Origin: Rhynchonema sp. JSB1_4 | Lineage: Eukaryota; Nematoda; Chromadorea; Monhysterida; Xyalidae | Length of the DNA: 64,000 nt | Assembly: GCA_030248065.1 (NCBI GenBank) | Contig: JASAMV010003322.1 | Span: 31,881-95,880, forward strand | Direction: 5' to 3' | Shown here: positions 1-12,139 of the stretch, in pieces | Layout of the letters: each line of letters begins with the position of its first letter | How positions within the stretch are numbered: position 1 is the stretch's first letter | Notes under the pieces: model-generated | What the model was told of the DNA's origin: nothing | The model's input: only the letters and a program-made list of their open reading frames with translations | The model's database searches: none | Made by a program: the position numbers and the translations under genes

Positions 1-3000
1 CCCGTGCCCGTACCCACACCCGTCGACCGACCCGTACCCGTGCATGTTCCCGTCGCACCGCCCCCACCCGCCATCCTGCCCGCCATCGATGCGTTCCCAT
101 TTGGCGGGTAAGTCGTGTCCAGAATGTCCCATCTCTTATTCAGTACAATGTGTGTAGCCGTCTCGCACCGATTTATCACGTTAATGTTGTATTAGCACGA
201 GTGTGGTTGAGCAAGGGTCCACGGATGCACCTGTCACTGTGATGAGTTTCTCGTGTACTTTGAGTTCGAAACCGTCTGGGTCTGATGCGTATGTGTGTGC
301 ACACAATGTTACCTTAGATGGCTAAATCTGAGACACGGGGAGCAATAGTAAGCTTGGTGATCGGATCCGAACGGATTTGCCCTGATCCATGAGCGATTTT
401 TGCAATAGAACTGCCACAAAAGCTTAGTGGCGCCACGATTTTCGACCAGCGAAAAAGTTGTTCGCAGCCCTAGATTAGCAACTCTTACGCTGGTCAAAGT
501 TAGTGGCTCCAGTGTTAATCTCAGTGCTCTTAATGCAAAAAACGCGCTTAACAAGGACAGGTCTGATCCGGTTGCCGGGTTTGATATCGCTCTGAAACAT
601 CTGCAACACCCCACGTGGGATTATAGCTGGGGCTTTTAGACTGTCCCGAAGGATTAGTTTAGCCCAAGTGGTTGCATCCGTTGTGTATGTAGTTCACAGT
701 AATTTTAAGTTGCACGCACTTGCACGCCAGCTGGGTTTGTGGCCGCAGCTTGCTTTTTTTTGAACTCTAAGGAGTGACTTGAACGACGGTCACAACAAGA
801 GACGCACTGAATGACGCACTGCACATGAGCTGCCAGCGTCCTGCCATTTTTGCCGAAAAATGCTTGATGCAAATACAGTATATGTATGCACGTGACGTGT
901 TTGTTACAGTGGTCTTACCCATGGCACTTTAATTGATTCTTTTCGTATTTTCCCTGTCCACAACGTTGCGCGTGTTTTCACAAACAGCGTGTTCTGTCCT
1001 GTCCTATGTCTGCCTGCATGTACCACCAGCTGAATGCTGAATCCATATTACCCAGCAATATTCTTACACGTGATTTTAGCTGGTATGGTGACTTTGATCT
1101 CGGCTGGAACAACTTTGGGAACGCCTGGAACCGTGGGTTTGGTCGCCGACGCGATGTTGGCGGACAGCGACCGCCAGACATGCCGGTCGGAAGACCTATG
1201 CAAAATCAAGGGTCGGTTAGCCGATCGTTACCGACCTAACTACCGATGCCAACCACCTTTCTTCCACTGTAGCTTGTCTTATGATTGGCTTACCTATTAC
1301 CGCTCTTCTTTTTCCATAACACATTGATAATGTCCCTGCATGCGTTTTATTTTCAAACCATCACCCGCTCAGCTAAAATGACACGAAACGTGTGATACAT
1401 GACAATACCTTCTATTTAGCTTCGCCGGACAAGGCCAATTCGCCGATCTTGGATTGTTTGGCGCCCAACAGCAGTGGTTTAACTCTGGTGCAAAGTCGGT
1501 TTACTAGACGGCTCCAGGGTCCCAATTTCATACCACTTCTTGGGATTATTGTCCGTCTGCTTGCTTTTGCGATTGTTCTATTCCGCTAGCTCCTATCTCC
1601 GCTTAGTTTGGTCAGCATCTCGGATGAGTGACACGCAACAATCAACAATGTTTTGTATAGCAAATCACTTTGCGCGATGTCAAGCTTGGTGATCGGATCA
1701 GATAGGACCAGTGTTGCCTTGGTCACGGGAATTTCTTGGATCAAAGATATTTAGTGATGCCACAAACTTTGACCAACGTAAAAGTTATGTTCCCCGACCT
1801 AAAATGAATTATAGAAATTAGTGGCTTTAATAAATTTTTATCCTTGATGCACGGAACACGAGTGACCAAAGGCAACTCACATCCGATCCGATTCGAACAC
1901 TAAGTTTGATATCGCCCAGATTTCTGACTAATTCATATTTATTTTCTTTTGTTTAGTACTAATTTTGTTCTGTTCTCACCTGCAGTTTCGTTGACCCCGG
2001 CGTGTTGCCCGCGCCGGTCGCGCCGCCCGTGCCCCTCGCCCCGGTCGCATTGCCAACGGCCGTGCCCTTCGGAGCCGAATTCATCGGTGCTGGACTCGCC
2101 GCACCAATTGCACCCGTGGCACCCATACCCCTACCCGCAGCACCCCTACCAGCCGCCGGTTTTGCGTTCGCCGGTCTACCAATTGAAGCCGGCATCCCCA
2201 TCGGTGCGCCTTTCCCCGGCTCGTTCATCGGCGACTTCCCCCCGCCAGCAGCTGAGTTTGCCGGTGTCTTCTCCGCCGGTGCCTTCCCCGCCGGTGCCTT
2301 CCCCGCCGGCGCCTTTCCCGCAGTCGCACCGACGCCGGTCCCGGTGGACGCCGGTTTCATTCCTGTCAGTTCATCACTTGATCCGGCAGGCCTCGCACTA
2401 CTGGAGCCTGGGTGAGCCCACTAACCTGCGCCACTTCGAACTAGTCTAAATTAATTAATTTACTTCGGGTTGTCGCTAACCTATTAGTTTAGCTGCAGTT
2501 CACAGCAGTTGTTGAATAACGGAACTGGGCTTACTTCTGTTCTGTCACAAGCATAACCAACGTCTTTTCAAGAACGGGCACTAACATTTTGTACATTTGA
2601 CAAGCCACTTATGCACTTGCAAATGTAACAAGGACATCACCGTCAAGTTTCATTGGTCCAATTAACCTCTATAAGTTTTCAATAACGGATTTCGAGTTGG
2701 GGAAATCTTGTAAGCTGCTCCAAACCTGTACTACAACCACACAGCAATAACTTCGAAAAACATGGACCTTTGAAATCCGCGTGGATTCTATGACGGGCCT
2801 TAGCTGTTGGCCAGAATACGATCACTGATCACACATGCATTTTCAGTCTATTCCCGGGTGCCGGCGCCGGTTTCTTCGACGGTGGCGCCGGTGGTTTCCT
2901 GGCCGGTGGCGCCGGTGACACGAACATCAACTGCGCCAGCTGGGCGGCGGCCGGTCATTGCGCTTCGAACGCCGGTTGGATGCTGCCAAATTGTGCGGCG

Positions 3001-3072
3001 TCCTGCGGCGGACTCGGCATCGGACATCCATTCTTTGGCGGACTGCCGTTCAAGACACAAAAGAAGAAGTAA
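1..3072 (+). CDS. Secreted-type Gly/Ala/Pro-rich protein with degenerate C-terminal ShKT domain (5' end outside window)
   Basis: Three exons join in frame: 1-107, 1986-2411 and 2847-3072. The donors are GTAAGT at 108 and GTGAGC at 2412; the acceptors are CTGCAG and TTTCAG. Each junction completes a Gly codon (GG|T), which supports the model. About 252 residues are visible. The first is Pro/Val-rich, the second Ala/Pro/Gly-rich with repeats of the type FPAGA, and the third begins with Gly/Ala-rich repeats. A ShKT-like segment follows, with the family signature CxxWAxxGxC, then N, WM and CxxSC. Only four of the six usual cysteines are present; the first and last are missing. The tail is TQKKK and stop at 3070-3072. 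ShKT is a small disulfide fold found in many secreted invertebrate proteins and does not imply toxicity. The signal peptide should lie upstream of base 1. The intron of 1,878 bp carries two MITE-like copies. An AATAAA lies at 3323. Confidence 0.8.
350..622. repeat. MITE-like repeat, copy 1 (in intron 1)
   Basis: It begins AAGCTTGGTGATCGGATC and ends near TTTGATATCGC. The reverse complement of its end resembles its start, giving imperfect terminal inverted repeats of about 20 bp. It aligns along its length with the copy at 1681-1925. There is no coding capacity and no clear target-site duplication. Confidence 0.5.
1681..1925. repeat. MITE-like repeat, copy 2 (in intron 1)
   Basis: A diverged second copy of the repeat at 350-622: same start (AAGCTTGGTGATCGGATC), shared internal blocks such as GACCA-CG-AAAAGTT, and the same TTTGATATCGC end. 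Two copies inside one intron suggest an old nonautonomous element. Confidence 0.5.
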
Positions 3073-3286
3073 GCGTGTATGTATGTATGTTATGATTTAT
3101 GCGAGCATGCATGTGTGTGTCATTTTGCGGTCGGGTGCATTCGCACTGATGACCACCTGGTGCACCGCCGGCCTGTCTGCAGAAGCAGGTCGAAACGGAG
3201 ACCAAAAAGCATAGTAGCTACATGTCCCTTGAAAACACGCACCACACACATGATGTTTTTTGACCATCCATCGGTAGAGGGATATT

Positions 3287-3328
3287 CTGGTCTAGCTAGA
3301 CCAGGACTATGCACATATAGAAAATAAA
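3287..3328 (+). terminator. Perfect 18-bp palindrome and poly(A) signal of the first ShKT-like gene
   Basis: CTGGTCTAGCTAGACCAG at 3287-3304 is a perfect palindrome that could form a hairpin in the transcript. AATAAA follows at 3323-3328. Its place before the poly(A) signal matches that of the 3'UTR hairpins in the peptide genes, but the sequence is unrelated. Confidence 0.55.
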
Positions 3329-3329
3329 T

Positions 3330-6300
3330 CATAAATCGAGAGAATAATTTGTCATCCATTGATTTAAGCTAATCGCGACAGAAATACTATCTGTTTATCC
3401 TTTCTGAATTTCATCCGAACACTTTTTCAGGGCATAAACATCTCCTCCCGACCAAATTCATCCCGACGGTATTAGCGACAGTGTGATATGTGACCATCTA
3501 CCTTCGACTTTTCACAGTAGTTTGCCTTCCTCTTGCTTTTTTCTTTAGAGCCTGTATTTGTCCTCTTAAATATACGGCAATACATTGTTATTCAGGCGTA
3601 TAGTCTAGCGAGTACAGCGAGTGCCATTTTAAAACTTTGCAGAATAAAACATGCGTAAAAGGTGCGTTTCTGATGCGCAATCCATAACACGCTTTTGAGA
3701 GGCAAACTTTAATGACAGATCACCTGATCTATACATACATAAATGTATACGTGCGATAGTCGGATGAAACTAAACTTAAAGTGACAGCCTTTCCATACAT
3801 AACCCCAAATCAACGAATAAAGTTGAGAAACCACTTTTTCAAGCACAAAATTGCGGATTGAATTTGCAGGTCATTTTTCACAAAGTAAAAACAAACTTTA
3901 AACTGGCTCACGGACACGGGTGTGTACGTATGTATGATCGGTCGACTGATCACGAAATAAGTACTCAGAGATAAACGTGTGTTTTGACAACTTTTCCAGG
4001 TATAAATGTTCGGTCACCGAACCAACCCAGTGATTAAGATTGGGAGGAACAGGAAACCATTTTCGACATCAAAAATTATCTTTTACGAGCCGTAACAACC
4101 CCCAAGTTGACTCACATGCAATTAAATGGCATATGTCCTTACTTTCATATATCAGGGTGACATGGAAACTCAGGAGGACATCGGGGCGGGGGGGCATCGT
4201 CACCCAGGGGAACATTGGGATTCAATGTCTTTTGCACAAGTTCACATTGATTTGTAACCATTCCTAACTACTGTTATCCTGGTATTACAAAGAGTAAAGG
4301 TCAGAGAAGGCTAAGTGTCGATTAATGCCAGTAAACACTTTCTTTCTGTTCTAAAATTTTTTACCCCTGAATTATACATTTCCTGCTTTCTTTAATTTAA
4401 ATTTAGCCTTGGGTTTACCTAGCTGAAAATTTACATTGCGGTCTGCACCATGCAACAGCCATGCTTTCCTGTGGACAACGAAGGTCAGAGACAACCTAAT
4501 TTGATCCATTAATGCCAACTCATTTACTTTTCTCCTTCATTTTGTTGGTGCGTCCCTGAATCAAATATTTCAGGTTTGTTAAAACTCAGAAACGCTATTT
4601 GTCCTTGGCTAAGTATATTTGGTATACATGAATTCACTGGCAGCCATCTAATTTTGCATATTAATCAGTAACGAGAAGGCCACCATACAGGTTAATTTGG
4701 CGGTTAACTTTGGTGACTTAAACAGACCTAAACACAATTCTCATAGATGCAAATTGAAACAAAATGCTCTCTCACACACACTCCACCGTTTCCCCACACT
4801 TTTATTTCCGTCGTTTTTTTTGTCACAAACCAAGTACTGTACATAGCAGGTTACATGTTCGTTTTATGGCCGATGATTTATGGTTGACCATTAGGTTTCA
4901 AGCAAGATTGAAACCAGAACTTCTAGTTAGTACTTTTACGGTCTTTGTGTTTTGCAATATTAGGTGTAGGTACTGTACATACTGTACATACAGCACGTGT
5001 AAGTATTTCGGTCACATACATGTATCATGTGGAGCTTCCCCCAGATGTCCATGCATAAAAACAGCAGGGGCATAGTTGTGTTTTTAGAGAATGTCCTTGG
5101 AGTTTGAAAAGTTATACCAAAAAGCAACTCCAACTCATACACTTATTCTGATGCACGCTGACGCTGCTAACTACATAGGTAAATGTGAATTTTTTACAAA
5201 TAACGCTCCAGAAAAATGCAGAGCAGCAGAGATAGTAAACATGTGCATTGGTGGTCAATAAAGCATGTAAACCGATAAAGAATAATAGATGTGGTGACTA
5301 CACAGCGCAAGTCTTCTCCATTCACCATGAGCAGGAGGCATTCAGACACGCAGGGACAACAACAACAACCAACATTAACCTGGTCGTGCGCGCAAGCTTG
5401 GTTTTGGGCAAAAAAGTCCAATGTGTTAGCGAATTCTGACCCAGCATGCTTACCCGTGCGTTCCGGAAGGTTGTGGCGCTACCTGATGGTTACGGCACCC
5501 AAATGGCCATTCACCATCACCCTTCAAAGATCAAGCACAAAAACTTTGCACAGAATTCTCCAGATCACACTATGCAGACGCAGAGTCAAACGACCGTCGG
5601 TCAACACGGCAGCTGCGCTTGCTATGTATAGTTGAAGTTGAATGGAAAAAAGTTTGATAATTGAATGATAGTCTGATAGATCGCCTTTGTACTCTGTCAT
5701 CAGTTACCGGTACTGGTCTTGCAGGAAGGTTACCACGCATCAACTCATGTGGAAGCAAAACATGTATACACCCAACCCAGCTACATTACATACAGTACAC
5801 ATACCTCTTTGTGATCGACTGAAATTATGTAAACGCGTTTTTTATGCATGCCTGAGCAAAAAAGCGCAACTTTTATACTGCTTGCCCGTCTAGGTGCGTG
5901 CATGCGCCGGATCGTTTTTACGGTACCGACCCAGTTTTTGCAAAACACTGAGTACTCAACTTTTCGTCAGGAAGTCATGAGACAAAAAAACCGTAAAAAG
6001 TCAGCTCACCTCGAAGACAGAGTTACTTCCAAAGTTTTTTCGAACTAAAAAAATCAGGTCGCAGTTTTGTTTAAATCCTGCTTAAAAATGTGTGGTGAAA
6101 ATAACAGGTTGTACGCCTGCGTCGCCGGTGCACTCAGCTCGTTCCTTAATCGAATTATGAGCGCCGTGAGTCGCGTGTTTTTGCTTCTCGTTTCGACCAA
6201 TAAAACAAAACTCGGTTGCGGTGTGTGTGTGTGTGTGTGTGTGTGGATGCTGCAGACGCTTTGCTCTAGTGAACGAGGCTATGACAAATTAAATCAACGA

Positions 6301-6985
6301 TTTGTAAATCACCGCGCACACGCACCACGAAGTTAGGTTACCATACTCACATATTTTACATATCAAGCCTTTGAATGGTTAAGTGCGTACACGTGCAGCT
6401 GACAAAGACACACACACACACACACACAAGATACGACCCTGAATTCTAACACAGATGGTTAAGCAAAAAAATATGCATCATCATACACACACGTGTATGC
6501 ACATCTTTCAGGGGGGTACCTATGTATGTCGGTCGAACTGCAACTGCACTCAAAAAGTTCAATCACATATGATTATATACGTGTACTTGTTTTGGTGGTG
6601 AAGGCGAACTGCGAACAACACTCATAAAAACCATGACTCCTGGGTGAGAGAGACGACACATTAGCATACATATATAAAATTGATACCCCAACCAAGCAGG
6701 TTACCCATTATGATATGATGTGACGATCAACACAACCAGTTATGCTGGTCCGGTAATATCATATTACCGGATGCCATCAAGTATAAAAGTACCGTCGAAG
6801 TCGGCCTGAAAGTCAGTCGTTTTTTTTTCACCACGTTCCCACCGCGGCCTTCACAAATGGTCACACAGACAGGGACACATGCTACGAGCGGGCGCGACAG
6901 TTTGCAAAAACTGGCACTACCAGTGTAGCAAAAACACACGTTTTCCCCGATTATATAGTTTAGCGGCCGTGAAGGTCTTCCGCGC
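3330..6985. other. Gene-free interval
   Basis: I see no convincing coding region. The interval holds ordinary AT-rich spacer with a (GT)n run at about 6221-6244, a (CA)n run at about 6408-6428 and scattered TACATGTATGTAC-like words. Short open frames lack splice sites, signal peptides and family resemblance. Confidence 0.5.
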
Positions 6986-6988
6986 GGC

Positions 6989-7027
6989 TATAAAACACGT
7001 TGTCGCCAGCTGAACCGGGCATCAGTT
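6989..7027 (+). promoter_or_regulatory. TATA/initiator core promoter of the complete ShKT gene
   Basis: TATAAAA at 6989-6995 is followed 32 bp later by ATCAGTT at 7021-7027, an arthropod-style TCAGT initiator. Several peptide genes in the window have the same pair at the same spacing. The start codon is at 7790, so a 5'UTR intron ending at the TTGCAG acceptor near 7741 is inferred. Confidence 0.65.
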
Positions 7028-7446
7028 CTTAGTTGACTTCTGGTTGAACACCCGCTGCGGCTGCTGCTCGCTTTATGATCGTTGTTGTCTGCTACACCGG
7101 CCTAGGATTACGGTAGCTGAGCCAGGTGGTCAAAGTGTTCCCGATGCCTAGTGGCAGGTCCCTAGTCGGATCCATCCACCATGGCAAGTATTCATCCCTT
7201 CTGTCACCAGGCATTTGCAATTATCACCACTTTATGAGAACAGTAACCGTCCGTGTACGAACCATTTTAACTAAATCCAGTTGTGCTTCACCACTCTGGT
7301 CTTACATGGCACGCGTTCACAGAGTAAGCTCAATCGGTGGTGGATATTGGGTAATGCTACCCGAATGTCAGGGAGTCGAGTCCTCCTGACTCTCTATTCG
7401 CTGCTATACTGTTTGTCGACGCGACAAAACCTCACATCACGGGTGG

Positions 7447-7735
7447 TTTCTAATGTTCCAACCCCCCCATTGCAATCATGCACGGTTTCCGTTTCTAATG
7501 TTCCAACCCCCTATTGCAATCATACATGGCTTCCGTTTCAAATGTTCCAACCCCCCCATTGCAATCATGCACGGTTTCCGTTTCTAATGTTCCAACCCCC
7601 TATTGCAATCATACATGGCTTCCGTTTCTAATGTTCCAACCACCCCATTGCAATCATGCACGGTTTCCGTTTCTAATGTTCCAACCCCCTATTGCAATCA
7701 TACATGGCTTCCGTTTCTAATGTTCCAACCACCCA
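7447..7735 (+). repeat. Minisatellite of alternating 44/45-bp units
   Basis: About six and a half tandem units built on TTCTAATGTTCCAACC, then ATTGCAATCAT and an ACGGTTTCC or ATGGCTTCC end. Odd and even units differ consistently (CATGCACGG versus CATACATGG), so the higher-order period is about 89 bp. The last unit changes to AATTGCAG|CC, which looks like the 3' splice site of the 5'UTR intron. Confidence 0.85.
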
Positions 7736-7789
7736 ATTGCAGCCATTTAATCCCCCCGCAGCCGTCTCACTGCCGCAACACTCCCAGTC

Positions 7790-9217
7790 ATGATCGCACT
7801 GATCGCTTTGATGGGCCTGGCGCTGGCTTCAGCACAACCGGCCGTCGTCGCCCCAGCCGTCGCTCCCGTTGCCGCAGTGCCAGGCCCCGTCGGCCCGTTC
7901 GCCGGCCACCCGTTCGCTTTCGGCGGGCACCCGTTCGCGTTCGGCGGACACCCGTTCGGATTCGCCGGCCACCCGTTCGGTTTCGCCGGACACCCATTTG
8001 TCGGCGGACCTGGGTACGCCGCGAAAAATTCTTGCTGTTTCCCATTTCAAATCGGCGCGAAAAAAAGATATTTGAAAATTTTGAACGGGTATTTGTGTAC
8101 GTTTCAGCTGCGCTGACACCAACGCTCACTGCCCGGCGTGGGCGGCGGCCGGCGAGTGCCAACGCAACCCGTCGTACATGATCCCGAACTGCGGTATCTC
8201 GTGCGGCTCGTGCGGCGGCCCGCTCGGCGCCATCGCTCCATACGCCGGATACGCCGGATACGGCGCCGGTTTCGGACCATGGGCCGCCGGACACCCGTTC
8301 TTCGGTTAGTTCTTGTGATTGCATAAAGTCAGATTTTGCATCGAATCGCTTTGATGTGTATAGGTGTACGAATGTACATGTGCAGGTCTTACATGTTCCG
8401 TAGGTCACTGACTGCTGCCCGTGAGTACACGGCACCATTTCTTAACTTATGGTCGTTGTTGGTAGCCATAGTCGTTAGAGCTTTATTATTGCCCATCTTG
8501 TATATCGCTGTAGAGCGCAACCCCATAGTGCTTTTGTGTTATTGATTATGCCACACATTTGTATATTTAAAAACCGCCAATGGCTCACACAGGAGCCGCC
8601 GGTCCCGCTGGTCCCGCTTTCGCTGGTTAGCCCCAATTCGATGATCACTGCAGCAACACGGATCCATTTAGTTTCAGCCTCAGCGTCTGCAACCTTGCAG
8701 CGCGCTAGGTCACGGTACTACCCCATGATAGAAAATTATATATAATATGTCTCCGATATTGTATGGTACCTCAACCTGGCGCTTGTAGGGACTACATACG
8801 TATACCGCAACGTTTTGAAGTAGAAGCGTTTAACGTTAGCTTATGTACGTCAGCTGTACCCGTAAATACCTTAGTTACCCCCATAGACATGCTTAAACAA
8901 CATTTTTTGCATTCATGCCCAATATTGCCCAACCCTTATTCTGCGCAGGCTACGCCGGCGATGCTTTTGCAGGCCATCTCGGCTTCCCCGGCGTGGTTGG
9001 ACCGGCTGGAGTTCCGTTCGCCGGTGCCGTCGGTGCGTACCCGTACGGTGGCTTCCCCTGGATGTGAGTTCCCTTCTTTTCGTCTAAAATCGGCGATTTG
9101 TCTTTGCTAATTTTCTCACATGATTGTTAAGAAGTCTGTATGGATGAAGTCATACAAAAGTAATTAAATATGAATTAATTCCACTCTTTCATTCATATTT
9201 TCAGCAAGAAGAAGTAA
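7790..9217 (+). CDS. Secreted ShKT-domain protein with Gly/His/Pro-Phe repeats, five exons
   Basis: Exons 7790-8013, 8108-8304, 8593-8625, 8949-9063 and 9205-9217 join in frame to 193 residues. Residues 1-16 form a signal peptide (MIALIALMGLALASA, cut before Gln). Exon 1 then encodes a Pro/Val/Ala stretch and repeats of the type GHPFGFA. Exon 2 opens with a complete six-cysteine ShKT domain: C-6-C-8-C-10-C-3-C-2-C, with the WAAAGEC and YM signatures. Exons 2-4 add Gly/Ala/Tyr/Pro-rich sequence. Exon 5 encodes only the last base of an Ile codon, three Lys and stop. Both donors GTTAG, after exons 2 and 3, create an in-frame TAG if the intron is retained. The product is probably an extracellular structural or defence protein; no enzyme domain is seen. 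Confidence 0.85.
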
Positions 9218-9581
9218 AAGGCCGGCTCAAGTGAATGTGGATACTTATCGAGCGTGTGCCAATCACCATCTGTACGACACATCGCCAGTCAAACCATCTC
9301 ACTAGCGTGATCCACTTCCATCAATCCAAAAAAACCTTCTCATTTTTCTGTTTTCCCAATTTTCACTTTCAATCGCGTCACTCTTTAAACACACGGGCTG
9401 AACAATGTTCTAGTTGTCTTGATCTTGTATGTTTCACTGCTGTTTTCCTGTTCGAAATGTGCTGCTTTCCGCCGCTCGAGACCTCTTCGCGCCATATATA
9501 TGTATACCGTGTTGTGACCGACAGGTAGCAAATACATCGTACCACTCTAGATGTTTCGTATGTATGTATTTTTTAACGATT

Positions 9582-9634
9582 GGTGCGCCATAACATCACA
9601 GAGGCTGTCCAACTCTTGATCTAGTTATCGCACC
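9582..9634 (+). promoter_or_regulatory. Conserved 3'UTR hairpin (ShKT gene copy)
   Basis: The longest version of the hairpin shared by the secreted-peptide genes. GGTGCG pairs with CGCACC, ATAAC with GTTAT, ATCA with TGAT and AGAG with CTCT, around a loop containing CTGT. It lies about 365 nt after the stop codon. The nearest AATAAA is at 9827. Confidence 0.8.
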
Positions 9635-10904
9635 GTGTTTTTTTTAGTGCGCGTGAGTCTCGAAGTACAATCATTCTCTATCCTGCCGACCATCTGGGCA
9701 TTTCAGTTGCATAATATCATGTCCTGTGTGTGCGTGAAACATCACCATACCACATTTCTCAGGCAAAACCGCATTAATTTAACGATATTATTGATTTATG
9801 TACTCTGCTGTTGGATGTACGTAGATAATAAATCTTTCGAAGACGAATTTTCTGCTGGCATCTTATAATGAATACGTACATACGTTGAACACATGCGCAT
9901 GATCAACACAGAAAAATTACCCCAAGGCGACCAAACCATCAAACATGCAACACACAGTAATATGAAAACAAACATGGACATCTTCACGCTTGAACATAAA
10001 AGAAAACTACAGTAACCCTGGCTGAACGGTGTTAACGACTTGTCAACAAGCATTGCCAGGAACCGGTTTTTGAAATCTGACACTATTTGACTGTTGTAAC
10101 GACCTTGAGAGCTGTAACGGCGGAACGTTGCTGCTCTTTGTGTGCTACATGCATTCGTTTTTGCGCAAAAAAGTTTGAAACCAGTTTGATGCCGTGATGA
10201 AATTCCATCACTCTCAGCTGGACACGTAAATAAGTGACGCTTCGTGTCAGCTACGAAGGTATGAAACTAATGAGACGCAGAAGTTTGCGGTTCAGTCATG
10301 TTCACATGATGATATTGTGACATGAATACATGGGCAGCATATGTACTGAAGCGTAAGTGCTGATGCCCTGCCCAGACATGCCTATACATACGCTATAAGG
10401 TGCAGCAATCAACAAATGTGCATAGATTAACCGGGAATGCATGAGAACCATTGGGTACCAAAATTCGCAAGACTCTCTGGGCTCGTGAAATTAAAAGTTT
10501 TGCCTTAAATTGGTTCGGAGACAGACAAACAAACTGTTTTTGTGAAGTTGCTGAATGAAGTCGGTACAAGGATACCCTAGCTCTGTCGAGCGCACGGTAA
10601 CTGCATATGTTCAGCAAAGAAGTCATCTTATTTCAAACTGGGACAGCCAATCATACACAAAGAAATAATTAAAAAACAACGACTACGCATTTTTAACTCT
10701 ACCCTCTCAAAACTTATTCGCGCTGGCACTTTCACAGCGGTACATCGCCTAGCTCAGGGGGCCATGGTATCAATTTTAATTTGATTTTCAAATCAACAAC
10801 AATACATATCTTAACGAATCCATTTTTACTGCTTCGAAGCTTAATGCACAGTGTAAACCAAGTTTGTGTTGATTTAAAGGCGGACATAGATTGGACTCGG
10901 AAAC

Positions 10905-11220
10905 AGGAATCCGGAAATATTTCCGGATTCCTATTTCCCGATGAATCTTTTATTTGTGCGTTTTCCGGAAATATTTCCGAATTCCGATTTCCGGATAAAT
11001 TTTGTGGAACACGGAATTAAGTTTCAACCAGATTTCACTTCATTGTGTTTTCAAAGAGGAATGCAAAACATTTCCGAGTTCCGCATGCTTCAAAATTCAT
11101 CCGGAAACCTGAAATCCGGAAATATTTCCGGAAAACGCAGATGTTTTTCCGCATCCGGAAGTATGTAGATCAACGCTTTGACATGTAGGTACAGTATTTC
11201 CGGATTCCTGATTCCGTGTG
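10905..11220. repeat. Cluster of TTCCGGAAATATTTCCGG palindromic motifs
   Basis: The motif CCGGAAATATTTCCGGATTCC and variants recur at about 10910, 10965, 11115 and 11200, with further TTCCGAATTCC and TTCCGCATCC half-sites. A related stretch lies at 38605-38695. It may be a degenerate transposon or satellite, or a clustered binding site; coding is unlikely. Confidence 0.6.
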
Positions 11221-12139
11221 TTCAACGTAAGTCTGCCCCACGAAGTCAGTCTCTCAATGGATCAACAAGGAATCATGCAAACCATGCAGATGGTCATGGA
11301 TCACAGCAGCAAAGCATTTTGGTCAAGTCAAAAATCGATCAGATTTATTGGCCACTGGATGACACCGGAATCCACCATTGCCGCTTCAAGAATTCACGCT
11401 TTTCGATTCATGTCTTTTGCGTAGAATGAGCGAATGCGTGTGATAGTTCAGCTTCAACGTGCTGATAACAATTCAACTGAAGAGGCTCGGGCTTACAGCA
11501 TCTTGTCTACGTTGGCTTGGAATACGAGCAGAAGTCACACTCCAGATTCGATGTGATCGCGTTTGGATGTAATGTGTGGCGCCTAGCTTAGGCTAAGAGC
11601 CCCATTCCCTTGCCTGTTGGTGTTTCAGCATAATAAAACTGCTCTCAACCCTTCGTTACTCCCAAGTTTCCCATTTCAATTTCCACACGTGGGCCTACTG
11701 CATGAATTATACGTAACTACACGTACAATGTCCATTAGAACACTTTGATTTCGTTCCCAGCTCATCGCGAAAATGAGCCAAAAGCATCACGTGACGCGAC
11801 TACGAAAAACCCTCACTTTTTTAATTGGAAGAGGAATCGAAAGAGCACAATACATGAAAGTAGAACAAACCAGAAACTGGTTCAAAACAGCGCTTGTGCA
11901 GAGTATACCTGTAGATACATGAACGTATGTGCACTTCACCTCAGACGTTTGACGTAAAATAATTTAGATTTTTAAAGAATGACATTGTCCTGCAAAATTG
12001 TCCATTGAAATGTCCTTAATTGTGTCTGAAGAATGCATGCATTATTATCACCGCATCCAAGTTATGACCGCATCACAACATTTTCTGACTACATGGTGAT
12101 ACAACCTCCAATTTTTTGCGCTACTGTCATCCTTCTACC

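Noticed and set aside
7447..7735. CRISPR-like array
   Set aside because: Units are contiguous tandem repeats with no unique spacers, in a eukaryotic context.
7788..8438. 216-codon Arg-rich minus-strand frame
   Set aside because: Shadow of the GC-rich ShKT exons; it crosses splice sites proven by phase on the plus strand.
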